Part shown: in pieces, positions 39,955-49,475 of the stretch
Numbering within the stretch: position 1 is the stretch's first letter
How the letters are laid out: every line of letters begins with the position of its first letter
From: JASHPR01 sp963833885
GTDB lineage: Bacteria > Actinomycetota > Actinomycetes > Streptosporangiales > Streptosporangiaceae
Assembly: GCA_963833885.1 (NCBI GenBank)
Contig: CAWHZU010000031.1
Coordinates: 456,639-520,638, forward strand
Direction: 5' to 3'
DNA: 64,000 nucleotides
Position numbers and translations under genes: made by a program
The notes under the pieces: generated by a model
The model's database searches: none
The model's input: only the letters and a program-made list of their open reading frames with translations
What the model was told of the DNA's origin: nothing

Positions 39955-41853
39955 ATTTCTCGTCTGGCCGCAGCGAGCCGTCGGCCATTCTGCCGTCCGC
40001 TGTCCAGCGGGCTTCGAGCTCGGCGACGAGCGCGGTCAGGGTCGCCGCGTGCTGCTGGATCCAGCCGAGCCGCACCGGGATCACCCGCTCGGCCAGTTCG
40101 GCCTCAGATTCGTGCTGGTCCACCAGCGCACCGCCCTGCTCGTCGGGGTAGGCCAGCGCGTCGAGCATCCTGATCACGCGCCGCCGCAGGTACTCCTCGG
40201 CGCCCGCCACGCGCACGGTCCGGCTGCCGAAATACGCGCGGCCGGCCGCATCCTGCGCGGTCGCGGTCACGGTCAGCCACTCGTCGCCGTCGCCGGAAGT
40301 CGTGACGATGTGTGCGGGCGAACTGCCGTCGGCGGGGCGGCCGCCCGTTACGCTCCACTGCACCCCGGTGAGCCCCGCGGCTGCCGACTGATCACCGTCG
40401 ACATACCAGCCGGCCTGCTGGCCGGCGCCACCATCTCGCCCTCGCCGATGTACTCGCCCTCGCCGCAGACCGGGCCGTGGATCATCAGCGGCCGGCAGAC
40501 CAGCCGCTCGATGACGTTCTCGGTGATCTGGGACACCAGTGCGTTGGAGAGGGCCAGCGGCCAGTCGGTGGTGCCAACCGAGAAGAGCATCCCGCCGGAC
40601 GGCGCGGTCCTGATCACGATGGCGGCGTTCGCCTGGTCATACCCGGCTACCCAGCCTGCGGACAGCCTGGCGAGCGCGAGCAGGACGCGCCCGCTGCCGC
40701 CCCTGCGGTGCTCGCTCATCCGCGGCGGATCCGACGGGCGCTCGAGGCGGACCCCGTCGGTCTCGTACCCGATGACCGGCGTATCCTCGCCGCCGCTGAT
40801 CCCCTCCGGCGGCACGTCGACGCCGTCGAAGATCCAGTGATCGAGTATCACGGGCTGATAGGCCTCGATCGCGCGCCGGCCGTCCCACCAGCCGCCGCCC
40901 CAGGCGCCATTGGACAGGGTGAGCCAGTCCTGCGGGTCGTTGCGGTGCCAGACCGCGCCAACCCGGCCAGACCCGTCGCCTTCCGGCGAGCCTCCTGCCA
41001 TCTTGGCGCAGAAGAGCCGGTCGCCAGCCGCGGAGAACTCCACCTCGAAGCAGGCGACGTCGCCCGCGAAGAAGCACATGTTGCCGCCGCGGTCCAGGAA
41101 CTCCAGGACCCGCCGCCGCATCTGCGCGCTCCAGTACTCGTCGTGCCCGGCGCTGATCACCAGCGCATCGGTGTCCAGCAGCGCGTCGTCGAAGTGCAGG
41201 TCGAAGTCGGTGCAGTAGCTGACGGAGTATCCGCGGCTCTCCAGCCAGGCGACGAACGGCGCGTCCCAGTGCACGAACGTCTGCCGGCGCGATGTCCTGG
41301 CGTAAGGGTCGGGAGCGTCTCCCTCCATGACCCGCTGGCCCACTCCCCCGTTGCCCGGGCGCTGCAGGCTGGCCACGTATCCCTGCGCCGACCAGTCCCG
41401 GGACCAGAACGCGCCGGCGTAGGTGCTCGCGCCGCCAAGCTGGTTGTACGCCGCGTAGGTCGCCGTCGGGAGCTTGAAGAGGATCTGCCGCTTCGCGGCG
41501 CCGGGATCGCGCCGGAGCACGAACAGGCAGGCATCCGGGCGCGTCACCAGGCCGGGACCGGCGGGAACGGCGTCGATGCGGTCGTCGGCGGCCGGTGCCG
41601 GCACGGCCAGGTAGATGCCGTCACGCAGGTGCTCTTCGAGCGGCACGGAATAGGCCGGCCAGCCCCAGGCCTCATCGGGCCGGCCAAGCGGCAGGTTGTG
41701 GCCGTCATAGACCTGGTCCGGGCCGGTTACCGCCTCAATGGCCGCGCCGACGCGGAACAGCCGGACACCGAACCTCCGGTGCTCGGTCGAAACGTGAAGG
41801 CGCAGGTCCTCCCCAGCCTGCACGGTGAGCGGCCAGGCATAGCTCCTCGTCAC
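39953..41853 (-). CDS. N,N-dimethylformamidase beta-subunit-like protein, frameshifted near C-end
   Basis: About 630 residues over two frames. The main frame from GTG 41853 (GAGGAGGGGC upstream) covers the dimethylformamidase large-subunit-like domain: QILFKLPTATYAAYNQLGG, DAPFVAWLESRGYSVSYCTD, LVISAGHDEYWSAQMRRRV, GGNMCFFAGDVACFEVEFS. A one-base shift near 40435 (in GAGATGGTGGCGCCGGC) moves the end, QQAGWYVDGDQSAAAGLTGV and an Ig-like tail to 39953, into another frame. The tail is clearly coding. Family members hydrolyse formamides or related amides. It is the last gene of the LacI-led importer operon, so its substrate may be what the ABC system brings in. Confidence 0.78.
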
Positions 41854-41863
41854 GCGCCCCTCC

Positions 41864-44053
41864 TCAGCTCGCTGGCCATGCGCCAGTCTCCGGGTAGTGA
41901 CAGGCGACGTGCCTGCCTGTCTCGATCTGGAGCAGCGGCGGCACCTCCGCCGCGCACCGCGCGTCCGCCTTCCAGCACCGGGTCCGGAACCGGCACCCCG
42001 ATGGCGGATTGGCCGGGTCCGGAACCTCGCCGCGCAGCAGGATGCGCTGGCGGCTGCGCTCCCGCTCCGGGTCGGGAATGGGCACCGCGGACATCAGCGC
42101 GCGGGTATAGGGATGAGCCGGCCTGGCATAGATGGCGTCGGCAGGGCCCCGCTCCACGATCAGGCCGAGGTACATCACGGCAACCTCGTCCGCGACCTGC
42201 CGGACAACGGCGAGATCGTGGGCGATGAAGAGGTAGGCCATGTTGCGATTGCGCTGGAGGTCCCGCAGCAGGTTGAGGACACTCGCCCGGATACTCACGT
42301 CGAGCGCGGACACCGGCTCGTCGAGGACCATTGTGTTGGGCTCCAGCGCCAGGGCGCGGGCAATCCCGATGCGCTGACGCTGGCCACCAGAGAACTCGCT
42401 GGGGAAGCGGACGCCGCTGGCGGGATCGAGGCCCACGCTCTGCAGCAGCGCACGCACTCGCTCCGGCCGGCCGGCAATCTTGTGCACGAGCAGGGGCTCG
42501 CCCACGATCTCCGAGACCGACAGCCGCGGGTTGAGCGACGAGTACGGATCCTGGAAGACCATCTGGATCTGCGGGCGGATCGGCCTGAGGTCCTCCTCGC
42601 TCATGCCGACCAGCTCGCGGCCGTTCAGCCTGATGCTCCCCGCGGTGGGCTCCTCGAGCCGGAGCAGCATCCTCGCCAGCGTCGACTTGCCGCAGCCTGA
42701 TTCGCCCACCAGCGCCAGGCACTGCCCGGCCCGCAGCTCGAGGCTGACGCCCGAGACGGCTTGCACCGTTGCCACTGACAAGCTGGCACCGCGGACGTGG
42801 AAGTGCTTCACCAGATCGGTGACGACCAGAACGGGCTCGCCGGTGCCATCTGGTTCGCCCGGGCCGGCTGGCCCGGCGGTGCCGTCGGACGCGGCGCTGC
42901 CTTCGGACGCGAGGGGCTGTCCCGCAGCCGGCCCGGCCGCTGCCCGCGGCTCGGCGCCATCGACGGCGAAATGGCAGGCGGCAACGTGCGAAGGCCCGAC
43001 CGGCACCAGGGCCGGCTCGGTCCGGCACACGTCGGCCGCCATTGGGCAGCGTGGCGCGAAAGCGCAGCCCGCCCCGTAGCCGATGCCGGAAGGCGGCAGC
43101 CCGCGGATCGCGGTCAGCCGGTCCTTACGGTGCTCGAGCAACGGAAGCGAGGCCAGCAGGCCAGCGGTGTACGGCATCCGCGGCTGGGCGAAGACCGCGT
43201 CGACCCCGCCCACCTCGACTGCCTTGCCCGCGTACATCACCAGTACGCGGTCGGCGATGCCGGCCACGACGCCAAGGTCGTGACTGATCATGATCATCGC
43301 GGCGTGCGTCTCCCGCTGGATGGACTTCAGCAGGTCGAGTATCTGCGCCTGGACGGTGACGTCCAGCGCCGTGGTCGGCTCGTCCGCGATCAGCAGTTCG
43401 GGCTCGTTTGCGATCGCCATCGCGATCACGACGCGCTGGCGCATGCCACCGGACAGCTCATGCGGGAACCTGCGCGCGATCGTGGCCGGCTCGGGCAAGC
43501 CGACCGCATCGAGCAGTTCCGCCGCCCGCTTCTGAGCGTCGGCGTTCTTGTCATGCTGATGCAGCCGCAGGCACTCGGCGACCTGCCAGCCGACGCTGTA
43601 CATGGGGTTCAGCGCGGTCATCGGATCCTGGAACACCATGGCGGCCCGGTTGCCCCGCACCTGCCGCCAGTGGGCCTCGCTGGCCTGCAGCAGTTCCTCA
43701 CCGTCCAGGCGCACCGAGCCGGTAACCTGCGCCCGGCGCGGCAGCAGCCCGAGAAGCGACAGCGCGAGCATTGTCTTGCCCGAGCCGGACTCGCCGACGA
43801 TGCCGACCGTCTCGCCTGGCGCGATCGCCAGGCTGATTCCCCTGACCGCCTCGATGAGGCCGTTCTCGGTCGGGATGCTGATCGCGAGGTCGGTCACCTC
43901 GAGCAGCGAGCCGGGCGGGGAAGAGGCGGTGGCAGGCGGCGCCGCGGCCTGCACGGCGCCGCCGTCCTCCCCTCCGTCGGGGCGCTTCGCAGCGCCGCGC
44001 TGCCGCGACCACGGCAGGCGGCGCCGACTCGCGGCGCTGCGAAGCTCTGCCAC
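41864..44053 (-). CDS. Fused DppD-DppF-type oligopeptide ABC ATPase
   Basis: 729 residues with two complete nucleotide-binding domains. The first (about 50-310) has VGIVGESGSGKTMLALSLLG and LSGGMRQRVVIAMAIANEP; the second (about 410-660) has LVGESGCGKSTLARMLLRLEE and FSGGQRQRIGIARALALEP. Each is followed by the oligopeptide-type C-terminal Cys motif (CAFAPRCPMAADVC and CRFRTRCWKADARC), possibly a 4Fe-4S-binding site as proposed for OppD-type ATPases. A Gly/Pro/Ala-rich linker joins the halves. It energises the DppB/DppC permease encoded upstream in the same operon. Confidence 0.93.
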   Translation of the reverse strand: MAELRSAASRRRLPWSRQRGAAKRPDGGEDGGAVQAAAPPATASSPPGSLLEVTDLAISIPTENGLIEAVRGISLAIAPGETVGIVGESGSGKTMLALSLLGLLPRRAQVTGSVRLDGEELLQASEAHWRQVRGNRAAMVFQDPMTALNPMYSVGWQVAECLRLHQHDKNADAQKRAAELLDAVGLPEPATIARRFPHELSGGMRQRVVIAMAIANEPELLIADEPTTALDVTVQAQILDLLKSIQRETHAAMIMISHDLGVVAGIADRVLVMYAGKAVEVGGVDAVFAQPRMPYTAGLLASLPLLEHRKDRLTAIRGLPPSGIGYGAGCAFAPRCPMAADVCRTEPALVPVGPSHVAACHFAVDGAEPRAAAGPAAGQPLASEGSAASDGTAGPAGPGEPDGTGEPVLVVTDLVKHFHVRGASLSVATVQAVSGVSLELRAGQCLALVGESGCGKSTLARMLLRLEEPTAGSIRLNGRELVGMSEEDLRPIRPQIQMVFQDPYSSLNPRLSVSEIVGEPLLVHKIAGRPERVRALLQSVGLDPASGVRFPSEFSGGQRQRIGIARALALEPNTMVLDEPVSALDVSIRASVLNLLRDLQRNRNMAYLFIAHDLAVVRQVADEVAVMYLGLIVERGPADAIYARPAHPYTRALMSAVPIPDPERERSRQRILLRGEVPDPANPPSGCRFRTRCWKADARCAAEVPPLLQIETGRHVACHYPETGAWPAS

Positions 44054-44089
44054 CGTTCTTCCTTCCGCTGTCTCGCTGACGAGGTGCCG

Positions 44090-45772
44090 CTACTTGATGT
44101 AGAGCGTGTTGTAGTTGATGGCGTCCATTGCCTCGCTGTAGACGTAGCCGCCGAGGCGCTTCGAGACGAAGTCGTACCAGCGGGGGTTGAACAGCGGGGC
44201 ATACGGCGCCTGCTGCGACATGATCTGCTGGTCAAGCGCCTCGTAGTCGGTCACCCGCTGCTGCCCGAGCGCCTCGGCGGCCTGGGTGAAGGGCGATATG
44301 AACGAGGCAACGCTGAACCGCGCCATGTTCGCAAGCGCGTCCGGCGTCGCCGGGTCGAGGCCGGTGTTGATGATGGCCTCGCCGTCGGGGAAGTCGAGCG
44401 ACCACGGCTCGATTCCCAGCGGAACCCGTGCCTTGTAGTTGACGATGAACGAGCTGTTGACGCTGTTCGGCGAGCCGACGATCTGCACGTTGATGCCGAT
44501 CGCCTTCAGGTTGGACTGGATGACCGCCGCCATGTTCATGAACCCGGGCGCGTCGTTCTGGGTGCGCAGCACCAGCGTGACCGGAGTCTTCACACCCGAC
44601 GCCGCCATGAGCTGCTTCGCCTTGGCCAGGTTCGGGGAGTTGGGGTAGATCGTGTACTTCTTGTAGTCCGACTGGCCGGCCGGAATGATCTGGTCGCTCG
44701 GCGTCCCGGCCAGCGGGCCGCCCCATTGCGCCTCGATCGCCGTCCGGTTGACCGCGTAGTTGATGGCCTTGCGGACGTCGACGTTGTTCAGCGGCGGGAC
44801 CTGGTTGTTCAGGAAGATGTAGGTGAGCGACGGCCTGCTCGCGATGTGCACCTGGCTCTGCAGCGCCTTGTTCTGCGAGATCTTGATGATGTCCGCGGTC
44901 GCCAGGTTCGAGGTGTTGAAGTCAAGCTGGCCCGCCTCGATCTGCAGGACCGCCTCGGTCGACTCGTCCCCGATCGTGAACACGATCTTCGCGACGTGTC
45001 CGCGCACTCCCAGCGACTGGTCGTACTCCTTGTTGAACGCCAGCACGATCTGCCGGCCTGGCGAGTACGACTGCAGCTTGAACGGGCCGCTCGCGTACTT
45101 CTCCTCCAGGGCGCCCGTCTCGATCGGCTTCATCGGAGTGCCGACCGGCACCGGGCACGTGGTAGGCAGCGCCGTCTTGTAGATGAACGCGCCGTCCGGC
45201 GCGGTCAGGTGGAAGCTGATCGTGCTGGCCGTCGTGGTGATGCCCGGAACGGTCGTGGACTTCCCGTTCATGTACGCGTTGGCGCCGATGACGTTGACGA
45301 AGTAGACGCCGGTTCCGGTGTTCACCGCGGGCGCCATCAGCCGCATGTACGTGTACTTGATGTCGGCCGGAGTGATCGGCTGACCGTCGGAGAACCGCGC
45401 CCCCGGCCGCATCGTGTAGGTGTACACGAGGCCGTTGTCTGTGATCTTGGGCAGGCTGGCCGTGCCGGGGACGACCTGAGTCCCCGCGGTTCCCGGCTGG
45501 TCCGCGTAGCGCACCAGTGTGGTGCACATCGCGTTCGCCAGTCCCCAGGTGACGGCGAAATACCAGCGGTTGGGGTCCATGCTGTCGATGGCGCCGGAGG
45601 CCATCGCCCCCGTCAGGGTGCCGGTGGCGGCACCTGCCTTCGGTGCCCCGCCGCTCGCGGGTTGGCCGGCTGAGCTGCCGCTGCCTCCGGAGGAGCACGC
45701 CGCCAGCACCAGGGCCGCCGCGATGACGAGCCCTCCACCGCTAAGCACGCGTCTGCGTCTTCTGCCAATCAT
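44090..45772 (-). CDS. Oligopeptide-type ABC substrate-binding lipoprotein (SBP family 5)
   Basis: 560 residues. A twin-Arg-rich N-end and lipobox ALVLAACSSG give lipidation at Cys26. The family 5 signature is in YTMRPGARFSDGQPITPADI and PPLNNVDVRKAINYAVNRT. It captures an oligopeptide or small amide outside the membrane for the DppBC permease. A hairpin in the 84-bp spacer upstream may uncouple its level from the permeases. No sequence feature fixes the ligand. Confidence 0.93.
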   Translation of the reverse strand: MIGRRRRRVLSGGGLVIAAALVLAACSSGGSGSSAGQPASGGAPKAGAATGTLTGAMASGAIDSMDPNRWYFAVTWGLANAMCTTLVRYADQPGTAGTQVVPGTASLPKITDNGLVYTYTMRPGARFSDGQPITPADIKYTYMRLMAPAVNTGTGVYFVNVIGANAYMNGKSTTVPGITTTASTISFHLTAPDGAFIYKTALPTTCPVPVGTPMKPIETGALEEKYASGPFKLQSYSPGRQIVLAFNKEYDQSLGVRGHVAKIVFTIGDESTEAVLQIEAGQLDFNTSNLATADIIKISQNKALQSQVHIASRPSLTYIFLNNQVPPLNNVDVRKAINYAVNRTAIEAQWGGPLAGTPSDQIIPAGQSDYKKYTIYPNSPNLAKAKQLMAASGVKTPVTLVLRTQNDAPGFMNMAAVIQSNLKAIGINVQIVGSPNSVNSSFIVNYKARVPLGIEPWSLDFPDGEAIINTGLDPATPDALANMARFSVASFISPFTQAAEALGQQRVTDYEALDQQIMSQQAPYAPLFNPRWYDFVSKRLGGYVYSEAMDAINYNTLYIK

Positions 45773-45819
45773 GACCCTCTCCGATCTGTCTAGCTGAGTT
45801 GCGTGACGTTCACCTTTTG

Positions 45820-45840
45820 CTCAGCCCTCAGCGGGCTGAG
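45820..45840 (-). promoter_or_regulatory. Intercistronic hairpin between permease and binding protein
   Basis: CTCAGCCC, loop TCAGC, then GGGCTGAG (8 bp). On the transcribed strand it lies between the DppB-like stop and the binding-protein start and is not followed by a U run. Such hairpins often stabilise downstream mRNA, allowing excess binding protein. Confidence 0.45.
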
Positions 45841-45856
45841 TTCGTGTCTTCGGTAA

Positions 45857-46870
45857 TCAGTGGGTGGCGGCCACCCGGCGGAGCCGTGGATCAAGCACGG
45901 CATGCAGCAGATCCACGATCGTGTTGGCAAGCACGGCGATCAGCGCCGCGACGATGATCACGCCCGTGATCACCGGATAGTCGAGGTTCTCGATCGCGCT
46001 CAGGCCCGTGTAGCCGAGGCCCGGAATGCCGAAGACGGTCTCCACGAAGAACACGCCGGTGAGCGCCGTCGCGATGTCCGCGCCGAGCAGCACCGAAACC
46101 GTCGGCGCCACGTTCCGGCCGACGTGCCGGACCAGAACGCGCAGCGTCGAGGCACCCTTGGCCTTGGCGGTGCGCGCGTAGTCCTCGCTGAGCTGCTCGG
46201 CGGTGAGCGTGCGGATGAAGCGGATGTAGATGGCGGCGAACCCGATGGCCAGCGTGATCCACGGCAGCAGCAGGTGGTAAGCCCACTGGACGGGGTTCTG
46301 GCCGAAATCCACATAGCCGTTGATCGGGAAAATGCTCGTGCCGACCGGGAGGATCCGCAGGCCGAGCAAGTCGCCCTGGGTGGGCTGATAGCCGAGGAAG
46401 TACGAGATCATTGGAGCGAGCCAGAACACCGGGATCGACATGCCGAGAATCGCGACCGCGCGGCCGACGACGTCACCCACGGACCTCGGCCGCAGGCCGC
46501 CATACGCTCCGACGGGCGCGGCGATCACCAGCCAGATCACCGCCGCGCCCAGGACCAGCGACGCCGTGGCCCGGGTGGCCGGCCACAAGATGGCCGACAC
46601 CGGCCGCATCTGCACGTACGAGAAGCCGAAGTTCCCGTGAATCAGGTGGTTCAGGAAGATCAGGTACTGCTCCCAGTACGGCTTGTTGAGCCCGAGCAGC
46701 CGGGACACCAGGGCCACCTGCGCGGCCGACGCGTTCTTTCCCGCGATCCGCTGTGCGGGTGACGCGCCGGTGAACCTCGCGATCACGTAGAACAGCAGCC
46801 AGGCCAGCAGCGTCACCACCAGGACCTGGACGAGCGCGCCCAGCAGCCGGTTGGCGACGATCCTTCTCAT
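45857..46870 (-). CDS. ABC transporter permease, DppB-like
   Basis: 337 residues with about six helices. The N-end RRIVANRLLGALVQVLVVTLLAWLLFYVIAR and the EAA loop region (EDYARTAKAKGASTLRVLVRHVGRN) are standard for the OppB/DppB group. It forms the channel with the DppC-like protein. The start overlaps the DppC-like stop (ATGA). Confidence 0.94.
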   Translation of the reverse strand: MRRIVANRLLGALVQVLVVTLLAWLLFYVIARFTGASPAQRIAGKNASAAQVALVSRLLGLNKPYWEQYLIFLNHLIHGNFGFSYVQMRPVSAILWPATRATASLVLGAAVIWLVIAAPVGAYGGLRPRSVGDVVGRAVAILGMSIPVFWLAPMISYFLGYQPTQGDLLGLRILPVGTSIFPINGYVDFGQNPVQWAYHLLLPWITLAIGFAAIYIRFIRTLTAEQLSEDYARTAKAKGASTLRVLVRHVGRNVAPTVSVLLGADIATALTGVFFVETVFGIPGLGYTGLSAIENLDYPVITGVIIVAALIAVLANTIVDLLHAVLDPRLRRVAATH

Positions 46871-47847
46871 CGCGCCGCCCTCGGGTCGAGTGCATCTCTG
46901 ATGCCGTCGCCAAGGAGGTTGAAGGCGAGCATGGTCAGCACCAGGGCCAGGCCCGGTATCAGGGCAAGCGCGAAGTCCGCCTGGTAAAAGCCGGACGTCA
47001 CCGCGTCCGACAGCATCTGCCCCCAGCTCGCGGTGGGCGGCGGCACGCCCACGCCCAGGTAAGAGAGCCCCGCCTCGAAGATGATGTTGTTAGCGATGAT
47101 CGACGTGCCGTACACCAGCAGCGGTCCCCAGACCTGAGGCAGCAGGTGCACGAGCAGGATGCGCCTCGGCCTGGCGCCGACCGTCCGCGCGGCAGCCACG
47201 AAGGTCATCTGCTTGGTGGCGACGGTGGCGCCGCGCACGATCCTGGCCGGGTAATACCAGGTGAAGAGCGCGATGATGATGACCACGTTGAGCAGCCCCG
47301 GGCCGACAACCACCGCAAGGCCGACCGCCAGCAGCAGGTTCGGGAAGGCCATTGCCGTCTCGGTGAGCCGGTTCACGACGGCGTCCACCCAGCCGCCCCG
47401 GTAGCCCGCCAGCAGCCCGAGCGAGATGCCGATGACCAGCGCGAGCGCAGTGGCCGACGTGGCAACGAGCAGCGAGATCCGCGCGCCGTAGAGAACCCGG
47501 ACGAGCTCGTCACGGCCGAGCGCGTCGGCGCCGAGGATGAACAGGCTGCCGTGCGGGTTGTGGGTCGTGCCGTTGGCCAGGTAGGTCCGCTGCCCGATGC
47601 CCAGCGGCAGGCTGTTGCTGGCCAGCGCGTTCGCGAATTGCTCGTTCGGCCCGTGCCCGGTCAGCTTCGCCGCGAGTGGCCCGCCGATGATGGCGGCCAG
47701 CACGAGCAGCACCAGGATGCCGAACGCAATCATCGAGATTGGGTCGTGCCGCAGCCTCCGCAGCGCGGTCGTACGCAGCCCGGCGGGGCTCTGCGTTCCC
47801 GGTCCCCGGCCCGGCTCCAGGTCAATGGCCTGCATGTCCGTCGTCAT
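46867..47847 (-). CDS. ABC transporter permease, DppC-like
   Basis: 326 residues. LRRLRHDPISMIAFGILVLLVLAAIIGGPLAA is the usual OppC/DppC N-terminal helix; the EAA loop is FVAAARTVGARPRRILLVHLLPQ, followed by EAGLSYLGVGVPPPTASWGQ, diagnostic of DppC. Coupled by 4-nt overlaps to the LacI regulator upstream and the DppB-like gene downstream. Confidence 0.94.
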   Translation of the reverse strand: MTTDMQAIDLEPGRGPGTQSPAGLRTTALRRLRHDPISMIAFGILVLLVLAAIIGGPLAAKLTGHGPNEQFANALASNSLPLGIGQRTYLANGTTHNPHGSLFILGADALGRDELVRVLYGARISLLVATSATALALVIGISLGLLAGYRGGWVDAVVNRLTETAMAFPNLLLAVGLAVVVGPGLLNVVIIIALFTWYYPARIVRGATVATKQMTFVAAARTVGARPRRILLVHLLPQVWGPLLVYGTSIIANNIIFEAGLSYLGVGVPPPTASWGQMLSDAVTSGFYQADFALALIPGLALVLTMLAFNLLGDGIRDALDPRAAR

Positions 47848-48980
47848 CGGCGTGGCTCCCGTCCGCCGCCGGCTGGTCTGCCCGGCGGCCCGGCCGACTC
47901 TCGGATCACGAGCTGGCCGTCGAGCACGCGCGGCCGGGCGTCGCAGCCGCCGTCGGCCAGCAGCGCATCCACCGCCAGCGCGCCGAGCTCGTACTTGGGC
48001 TGGGCCACGGTCGTCAGGCCCGGGTTGGTATAGGAGGCGAACTGGATGTCGTCGATGCCGACCACGGACAGGTCATCAGGCACCCGCCAGCCCGCCCGGT
48101 GCGCCGCTCGCAGCGCCGCCACGGCACAGAGGTCGTCATAAGCCACCATCGCGACCGGCGGGCTGACGGCACGCAGATACTGGGTGACCGCGTCCTCCCG
48201 GTGCTGCATGACCGGCGCCCGCGGGGACAGCACAGGCTGGGGCCACATCCCCGCTGTGGTCAGGGCCTCGCGGAAGCCCAGCAGACGCAGCAGCCCGGAA
48301 CGGACGTTCGGCCCGCGAAGGTGGACGCACGTGCGGTGGCCCAGGCTGATCAGGTACTCGGTCGCCAGCCTGCCGGCCGCGGCGTCGTCGAACCTGATGT
48401 CACAGATGGGCGAGTTGCGGGCCCGCTCGATCTTGAGGATCTTGTCGTCAGCGTTCCCGGTCGCGACCTCTGCGAAGTGGCGGGCGGGCACGCTCTGGTC
48501 GCCATTGATCACGGCTACCCGCATGCCCTCGGCCACCGCGCGCCGCAGCAGCTGCGGTTTCCCCGTCGGCGATACCGCGATCAGCTGGGTAACGTGCTCC
48601 GACAGGAAGACGTCGAGCGCCTCCGACTCCAGGCCGGGCTGGCCCTCCGCCGCGAAGAACAGCGGCTGGTAGCCGAACTCGCGTGCCCGTCCCTGGATGC
48701 CGAGCACCACGTCGCCGATGTAGCCATCACCGACGCTCTGCACGACGACGCCGACGAGCGAGGCCGACTGCGTCCTGAGCCTTCGCGCAGCCGCGGACGG
48801 CCGGTACTGCACCCGCTGTGCAACTTCGAGGACAGCAGACTTGGTGGCTGCGCTGATCGCGGGGTCGTCCTGCAGCGCGCGGCTCACGGTGGCGGTCGAA
48901 ACACCGAGAGCGGCCGCGACGTCTTTCATCGTGACCCGCGTGCCCGCCGGTGGCGGCGTCGCGCGGGTCACATACGGCAT
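47844..48980 (-). CDS. LacI-family regulator heading the importer operon
   Basis: 378 residues from ATG 48980 (AAAGG eight bases upstream); an in-frame GTG at 48998 is possible. The HTH is VTMKDVAAALGVSTATVSRALQDD, the hinge SAAARRLRTQSASLVGVVV, and the periplasmic-binding-protein-like sensor ends LTTVAQPKYELGALAVDALL. Unusually, the regulator is the first gene of the unit it should control (ATGA overlap with the DppC-like gene), so it is autoregulated. A CG-centred palindrome at 49050-49057 is a possible operator. Confidence 0.9.
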   Translation of the reverse strand: MPYVTRATPPPAGTRVTMKDVAAALGVSTATVSRALQDDPAISAATKSAVLEVAQRVQYRPSAAARRLRTQSASLVGVVVQSVGDGYIGDVVLGIQGRAREFGYQPLFFAAEGQPGLESEALDVFLSEHVTQLIAVSPTGKPQLLRRAVAEGMRVAVINGDQSVPARHFAEVATGNADDKILKIERARNSPICDIRFDDAAAGRLATEYLISLGHRTCVHLRGPNVRSGLLRLLGFREALTTAGMWPQPVLSPRAPVMQHREDAVTQYLRAVSPPVAMVAYDDLCAVAALRAAHRAGWRVPDDLSVVGIDDIQFASYTNPGLTTVAQPKYELGALAVDALLADGGCDARPRVLDGQLVIRESAGPPGRPAGGGREPRR

Positions 48981-49049
48981 CGCGTGGCCTTTCAGCACAT
49001 CGCGCGACGCCGGATCTTCAGCCTGCGGTTACCCGGCTCCGCGGTGGTT

Positions 49050-49057
49050 AATCGATT
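49050..49057. promoter_or_regulatory. Possible LacI-type operator
   Basis: AATCGATT, a CG-centred palindrome within TTAATCGATTGCG, 70 bp upstream of the LacI start. LacI-family operators are typically CG-centred with A on the left and T on the right. The arms are only 4 bp. Confidence 0.4.
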
Positions 49058-49090
49058 GCGTAAGGAAACGCTGGCATCGCCATGTAATGG

Positions 49091-49111
49091 TGTCAATACC
49101 TATATACAGAC
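49091..49111. promoter_or_regulatory. Motif TGTCAATACCTA...CAGAC, copy 1
   Basis: TGTCAATACCTA followed by TATACAGAC, 111 bp upstream of the LacI-led operon. The first 12 bases are identical to those at 53869-53880 before the APC permease operon; both are followed by CAGAC. Read on the minus strand it gives GGTATTGACA, which contains a -35 hexamer. Confidence 0.55.
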
Positions 49112-49475
49112 TGATATTCAACGGTTACGTCGACCGGTTCTCTCGCTTTGAACACGCAGGTACCAAGCCATCTGCAGGTCGACCGCCGCGGGCCCGCCGG
49201 AAGAACCAGGCGGACGGCAAGGCACATCCAGTCAGCTATATGAGATTATGTTAATAACTAAGGACATATCTCGCTAACGCCGCGGCACCGGCTGAGAGGA
49301 GGCACCCCAATGCACGACGTGCAGTGCCGGGCCGGCGACCGGCTTGCCAGCGGCTTGCCGCCGGGGCCAGTGAGCCTTCCGTTACGATCGCATCGGGATT
49401 TGGCGCCACATCGGCGCAAAGCTGGCTCGAGATTCCGGTCGTCGAGGATATGGATGGCGTTGCGGAGGCTGCGGC

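Larger units (their letters stand above)
48981..49475. other. 495-bp divergent control region, possible small ORF
   Basis: Between the LacI and GntR genes. The first 140 bp hold the LacI-type palindrome and the TGTCAATACC motif listed separately. At 49311 an ATG with GAGAGGAGG nine bases upstream opens a frame with good codon use for about 15 codons (MHDVQCRAGDRL). Good codon use then continues in a second frame (SVTIASGFGATSAQSWLE) to a TGA at 49507, overlapping the GntR start. It could be a short frameshifted gene; I do not recognise it. The rest is AT-richer spacer. Confidence 0.4.
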
